Positions 5,481 to 8,630 of a stretch of DNA of 8,630 nucleotides are shown here, in pieces (position 1 is the stretch's first letter; the number at the start of each line of letters is the position of its first letter). Below the pieces are notes generated by a model. The model did no database searches. It was not told where the DNA came from and saw only the letters and a list, made by a program, of their open reading frames with translations. Where the stretch lies: contig CAMPJV010000098.1 in the NCBI GenBank assembly GCA_946886975.1, positions 1 through 8,630 of the forward strand, in the 5' to 3' direction. A program made the position numbers and the translations under genes. The stretch comes from an uncultured Taibaiella sp. (GTDB lineage: Bacteria > Bacteroidota > Bacteroidia > Chitinophagales > Chitinophagaceae).

Positions 5481-5752
5481 TCCTTCCAGTTCCACCATTT
5501 CAGCTTCGCAGGTTCTCTCTGCTCCTCAGGAGTTTCAGCATAGTACACAGCGCCACGGAATACATAGAGCAAACACCGGTCCTGTATAGCGCCTGCATAC
5601 TTGTTCGATTCATTATAGAGCTTCTGCGGGTCTTTGCCTTTTAGCTGTGCTACGCTCCGGATGCCGATGTTGTAGAGATCGTTAGCTATGGAGACACCCA
5701 CCCCGGGAATCTGCTTCAGCTCTTTAATGATCGCTTCTTTGTCGGCAGGCAT
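5474..5752 (-). CDS. Small helix-hairpin-helix protein (Cdd1 / 'pathogenicity locus' family)
   Basis: A 92-residue protein. A helix-hairpin-helix motif is clear at about 9-48 (LKQIPGVGVSIANDLYNIGI, then SVAQLKGKDPQKLYNE); the PGVG turn is the usual backbone-phosphate contact of HhH domains. The second half (DRCLLYVFRGAVYYA at 58-72, KLKWWNWKDQ at 83-92) is typical of the Cdd1 family as I recall it. HhH domains bind DNA without sequence preference, but no function is established for this family. The gene starts one base after ftsY's TAG, and the end of ftsY carries a purine-rich AGAGGA that can serve as ribosome site, so it is probably translationally coupled to ftsY. It converges with cobB and their stop codons overlap (5474-5480). 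Confidence 0.85.
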   Translation of the reverse strand: MPADKEAIIKELKQIPGVGVSIANDLYNIGIRSVAQLKGKDPQKLYNESNKYAGAIQDRCLLYVFRGAVYYAETPEEQREPAKLKWWNWKDQ

Positions 5753-5753
5753 C

Positions 5754-6740
5754 CTAATCCTCTTTGCGGCCGAGACTAAAGAGACTGTCTACAAATTCCT
5801 CTTTGTTGAAGATCTGCAGGTCTTCCATCTTCTCACCTACGCCTATATACTTTACAGGTATCTTGAACTGGTTGGCAATGGCAAGCACAACGCCTCCTTT
5901 GGCTGTGCCATCGAGCTTGGTGATTGCTATCGCAGTTACGTCCGTAGCTGCGGTAAAGTGCTTGGCCTGCTCAATAGCATTCTGGCCCGTGCTGCCGTCC
6001 AATACAAGTAAGACTTCGTGTGGGGCATCAGGCATTTTCTTACTTATCACCCTGCGTATCTTTCCGAGTTCGTCCATCAGGTAGGCCTTATTGTGAAGCC
6101 TGCCCGCCGTGTCGATGATGACAATATCCGCATCTTTCGCTATACCGCTGGCAACACTGTCGAAGGCTACAGAGCTTGGGTCGCTACCCATCTCTTTCTT
6201 TACAATAGGTACGCCTGTACGCTCGCTCCAGATGGTGAGCTGGTCTACAGCTGCGGCACGGAACGTATCGCCAGCTCCAAGTATCACTGACTTGCCGTTC
6301 TTCTTAAAGTTATAAGCGAGCTTGCCAATTGTTGTTGTCTTGCCTACACCGTTCACACCGACCACAAGCATTACATAGGGTTTCTTACCCACAGGTACAT
6401 CGAACGTACTGAACTCGGTAGAGGAAGCATCAGTGAGCATCCCCATTATCTCCTCCTGCAGGATATTATTCAGCTGGGAGGCGCCAACATATTTGTCCTT
6501 AGCCACGCGCTCTTCTATCCTTTTGATGATAGCGACGGTAGTGTCTATACCAACGTCCGCACTTACCAGCGCATTCTCCAGCTCGTCCAGTACTTCTTCG
6601 TCTACTGTGTCCTTGCCCGCAACGGCCTTACTGATCTTGGAAAAAAAGCTTTCCTTGGTTTTCTGAAGTCCCTGGTCAAGTGCTTCCTTTTGTTCCTGCT
6701 GTTCCTTGTTCCGCTTAAACAGTTTGTCGAAAAGACCCAT
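5754..6740 (-). CDS. ftsY: Signal recognition particle receptor FtsY
   Basis: A 328-residue SRP-family GTPase that docks ribosome-SRP complexes at the cytoplasmic membrane for co-translational insertion of membrane proteins. The N-terminal segment (MGLFDKLFKRNKEQQ) is a short basic amphipathic membrane-binding stretch; the long acidic A domain of E. coli FtsY is absent. The N domain helices cover about 28-103. The NG-domain motifs are all present: G1 GVNGVGKTTT (128-137), DTFRAAA (158-164), G3 DTAGR (210-214), G4 TKLDG (274-278) with TAKGG, and the closing GVGEKMEDL (300-308). Length is normal for this shorter type. ATG 6740 is followed directly by the conserved membrane helix. 81 bases separate it from the DUF4406-like gene upstream, with no clear promoter. 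The next gene starts one base after its stop. Confidence 0.97.
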   Translation of the reverse strand: MGLFDKLFKRNKEQQEQKEALDQGLQKTKESFFSKISKAVAGKDTVDEEVLDELENALVSADVGIDTTVAIIKRIEERVAKDKYVGASQLNNILQEEIMGMLTDASSTEFSTFDVPVGKKPYVMLVVGVNGVGKTTTIGKLAYNFKKNGKSVILGAGDTFRAAAVDQLTIWSERTGVPIVKKEMGSDPSSVAFDSVASGIAKDADIVIIDTAGRLHNKAYLMDELGKIRRVISKKMPDAPHEVLLVLDGSTGQNAIEQAKHFTAATDVTAIAITKLDGTAKGGVVLAIANQFKIPVKYIGVGEKMEDLQIFNKEEFVDSLFSLGRKED

Positions 6741-6767
6741 AGTTGATATAGAAGTAAGATATACGCC

Positions 6768-6785
6768 ATCTGCCGCAGATTGCGG
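6768..6785. repeat. Overlapping inverted repeats upstream of ftsY
   Basis: ATCTGC-C-GCAGAT (6768-6780) and CCGCA-GAT-TGCGG (6773-6785) overlap in the 81-base gap before ftsY. They can fold into alternative small hairpins in RNA or bind a dimeric protein. No T-tract follows, so this is not a normal terminator. The rest of the gap shows nothing clear. Confidence 0.3.
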
Positions 6786-6821
6786 TTCTGACGCTGCGAA
6801 GTTAACAGTTTAGGTGATATT

Positions 6822-7154
6822 CTATTTCGCTGCGTTTGGCACCTCGTCTATCTTGTAGTAAACAGGAAGCCCTTTACCTGTTATCAGCTCTCGCTCCTTA
6901 TCTGCTCCTGGGCTGGAGCCTATCATAAGTAAAGCTTCACAGCTATTGATGACCGCTATCGAGATATCCATGATGGCTTTATACCTATCTGCGACTATTG
7001 CCTTATCCACGACTGGGAGTGAGGCATTCATGCCGATGATGGGGGTATGTCCAAGTTCGAGCAGGCGCGCTGCTGCTTCGTTCAAGGCGTCGAGGTTTGC
7101 CTGACGCTGTTCGGCAGTAGGGGCGGAATATGGGCCAGCGACTCCTATGATCAT
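6822..7154 (-). CDS. DUF4406-like small protein, nucleoside 2-deoxyribosyltransferase-like fold
   Basis: A 110-residue cytoplasmic protein. The start MIIGVAGPYS has the beta-strand plus G-P-Y/M pattern seen in DUF4406 and nucleoside 2-deoxyribosyltransferase relatives. Further matching features are Asp63 in MDISIAVINSCEALLMI (62-78), and SPGADKERELITGKGLPVYY (81-100), where Glu87 lies in the S-x-G-A-x-x-E pattern that carries the catalytic Glu in the transferase family. The true substrate is unknown: the family may act on nucleotides or only bind them. The ATG is 15 bases after the stop of the SDR gene upstream, so the two are probably co-transcribed; ftsY follows after 81 bases. No odd composition or truncation is seen. 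Family assignment rests on motif memory. Confidence 0.75.
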   Translation of the reverse strand: MIIGVAGPYSAPTAEQRQANLDALNEAAARLLELGHTPIIGMNASLPVVDKAIVADRYKAIMDISIAVINSCEALLMIGSSPGADKERELITGKGLPVYYKIDEVPNAAK

Positions 7155-7169
7155 ATTTCGACTATTGAC

Positions 7170-8330
7170 TTACGGATCTATTGCCCCTTCCAGCACGTCT
7201 ATCTTCTCCACGAAGTTCATGGAGTTGTTGATGTAGACATCTGCCGGTATGGAGTTTTCAATCCCTACATCCTCCAGCAGCCTTGAGTTGTCAAATACAT
7301 GCCCAAGCTCCATAAAGTCCAGGTACGGGTCGAGACCAGTGAACAGTAGTCTAAGCTTACCCTTGTCTTCGAAGGTCTCTTTCCAGTAATCCAGGTACCT
7401 TCTGTACTCGTACAGCTCGCTTTCGGGAGCAAGCCTGTTGCGGGCCCAGTGCTTTACCTGGTTGAGCAGAGACTTGTGGATGAAGTTGAATGGGGGCATC
7501 TCATCGAAGTATGCTTCGAGGGTTTTGGATAGCTTAAGGGCTGTAGTAGATCCGGCCTCTCCGGCGGAGATGTGGTATACATTGTACTTCCTGTTCGCAA
7601 AGAGCAAGGCCACAATAGCCTCCGCCGTATAGTTCACAGGGATAATATCAAGTTGTGCGTGTTCGTTTACTGGTATCAGCCTTAGGTGGTTGATCGTGGC
7701 CATGGCCCAGAGGATAACAGGAGAGCGGGGCATGATAGGCCTGCTGTCTCCCATGATTATGCTCGGGCGGGCAACGAGTATCTGATCCTGTCGCAGGTGC
7801 TCCTTTAACAGAAGCTCTCCTTTCATTTTGGTATAAGTGTACTTCACCAGGTGGGTGGCGTCCAGATTAGGGCTTTCGTGTTCATGTACCACACGGTCTT
7901 TTACGTCCTTACCACAAATAGTAGCTGTACCGATATAAAGAAAGGTTTTAAGATGCGGCAGTTCCTTAGCCCAATGCAATATCTTGGTAAGTCCACCGAT
8001 ATTGGCCTTTTCTACCAGGTCGTCGTTCACGCGACTGAAGGAAGTATTGGCGGCGGAGTGAATGATGACATCTACATCGTCCAGCATCTTTTCTCCTTTC
8101 AGTGTGCCGGTAAGGTTTTCATCGAAGAGGTTGCCGAGTATGGGAATTATCTTGTTTGTATCAAAAGGATCATCATGCAGATCAAACACTGCCTCAAGTC
8201 GGCCAAGAGCGTCCTCTTTTGTCTTAGCACGAAGCAGGCAATATATCCTGTCTACTTCTTTCCGCTTTGATAAAGTGATAAGAAGTTCACCCCCTACAAG
8301 ACCTGTTGCCCCTGTTAGAAATATATTCAT
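7170..8330 (-). CDS. Long-chain SDR oxidoreductase, thioester / fatty acyl-CoA reductase type
   Basis: A 386-residue NAD(P)-binding protein of the NAD_binding_4 (male sterility / thioester reductase) group. The Rossmann motif GATGLVG is at 7-13 after MNIFLT. VDVIIHSAANTSF (86-98) and the active-site segment YIGTATICG (132-140) are typical. The catalytic Tyr164 and Lys168 are in YTYTKMKGE, with Glu172 in the usual place. ARPSIIMGDS (187-196) is the substrate-side loop. The longer C-terminal part (about 270-386) is rich in aromatic and charged residues and has no clear membrane helix. Relatives reduce acyl thioesters bound to CoA or a carrier protein to aldehydes or alcohols, but no carrier or adenylation domain is fused here and the substrate is unknown. 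The DUF4406-like gene follows after 15 bases; a candidate promoter lies just upstream. Confidence 0.85.
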   Translation of the reverse strand: MNIFLTGATGLVGGELLITLSKRKEVDRIYCLLRAKTKEDALGRLEAVFDLHDDPFDTNKIIPILGNLFDENLTGTLKGEKMLDDVDVIIHSAANTSFSRVNDDLVEKANIGGLTKILHWAKELPHLKTFLYIGTATICGKDVKDRVVHEHESPNLDATHLVKYTYTKMKGELLLKEHLRQDQILVARPSIIMGDSRPIMPRSPVILWAMATINHLRLIPVNEHAQLDIIPVNYTAEAIVALLFANRKYNVYHISAGEAGSTTALKLSKTLEAYFDEMPPFNFIHKSLLNQVKHWARNRLAPESELYEYRRYLDYWKETFEDKGKLRLLFTGLDPYLDFMELGHVFDNSRLLEDVGIENSIPADVYINNSMNFVEKIDVLEGAIDP

Positions 8331-8342
8331 ATTGTATAACTC

Positions 8343-8375
8343 CGATTATATATTCTGCTTCTCCCTATAGTCAAA
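8343..8375 (-). promoter_or_regulatory. Candidate promoter of the SDR gene and downstream operon
   Basis: On the minus strand, TTTG (8372-8375), 21 bases, then TATAATCG (8343-8350). The -33 box is exact; the -7 box keeps TA and the final G. The spacing lies within the Bacteroidota range. The start would be only about 5-10 bases before ATG 8330. A Shine-Dalgarno sequence is absent. Confidence 0.4.
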
Positions 8376-8509
8376 ACAGGCTGCAAGCGCCGGCTATTAA
8401 AGAATTATGGCATGGAAAAACAGAGGCGCGAATATACTCTATTAATCGCATTTTTAGGGACATATCTATTTATATTGTTTTCATAAGCAAGCCTGTTAGA
8501 GAGAGTTCT

Positions 8510-8630
8510 TTATTTTTTTGGTAAGCTTACAGAGTCCTTGCCGGAGAGCATGTTTACTATTTTACTGCCAGGAGACATAATGAACTCATAGAGCATCAAT
8601 ACATAGGCTTTCGGTATTTTTATTCCATGG
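8510..8630 (-). CDS. C-terminal tail of an unknown protein, cut by the window edge
   Basis: Thirty-nine codons are open from the right edge to TAA at 8510-8512. The visible end reads as protein-like: GIKIPKAYVLMLYEFI, then MSPGSKIVNMLSGKDSVSLPKK, with a Lys-rich tail. I do not recognise the family. It is read in the same direction as the SDR gene, 179 bases upstream. That spacer (8331-8509) is AT-rich and holds the candidate SDR promoter but no convincing terminator for this gene. The frame could still be chance, as only 39 codons are visible. Confidence 0.5.
   Translation of the reverse strand, partial: HGIKIPKAYVLMLYEFIMSPGSKIVNMLSGKDSVSLPKK

Noticed and set aside
8375..8497. 8-bp inverted repeat AACAGGCT / AGCCTGTT about 107 bases apart upstream of the SDR gene
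   Set aside because: The arms are short and far apart, and no insertion-sequence gene or target duplication lies between them. Chance is likely.

Overview
The window looks like chromosomal DNA of a Bacteroidota bacterium, perhaps of the Chitinophaga/Niastella type. This is inferred from several features. The lipoprotein signal is followed by acidic residues. Promoter-like sites fit the TTTG-N19-21-TAnnTTTG pattern rather than the E. coli one. Shine-Dalgarno sequences are mostly absent, threonine dehydrogenase is of the SDR type, FtsY has only a short N-terminal region, and the sirtuin lacks zinc cysteines. No transposase, integrase, CRISPR array, tRNA or rRNA was found. Most of the window is ordinary housekeeping DNA, and I see no convincing new defence or mobile system.

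Left part (1-2093). A minus-strand lipoprotein gene runs off the left edge. Its product carries two nearly identical 110-residue units, and its promoter region has two palindromes. A 722-base stretch follows with no recognisable gene. It holds several small hairpins, a 10-bp direct repeat and one doubtful 34-codon ORF. Next is a minus-strand KGG-motif stress protein gene with a very clear terminator. The divergent spacer after it contains a 12-bp-stem hairpin.

Middle part, plus strand (2094-5480). The order is a NUDIX hydrolase, carA (carbamoyl phosphate synthase small subunit) with its own promoter-like element, and an SDR-type L-threonine 3-dehydrogenase 40 bases downstream of carA and probably co-transcribed with it. 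A strong terminator hairpin ends this unit. Its T-tract runs directly into the ATG of a cobB-like sirtuin gene.

Right part, minus strand (5474-8630). Read right to left: the C-terminal tail of an unknown protein, a long-chain SDR of the thioester/fatty acyl-CoA reductase type, a small DUF4406-like protein, ftsY, and a short helix-hairpin-helix (Cdd1-like) protein. The last four are closely packed (gaps of 15, 81 and 1 bases) and could form one operon. The HhH gene and cobB converge and overlap by 7 bases, so there is no room for a terminator between them.

The genes do not form one obvious pathway. carA supplies ammonia from glutamine for carbamoyl phosphate (arginine and pyrimidines), TDH degrades threonine, CobB removes acyl groups from lysines, FtsY targets membrane proteins, and the NUDIX and KGG proteins fit housekeeping and stress roles.
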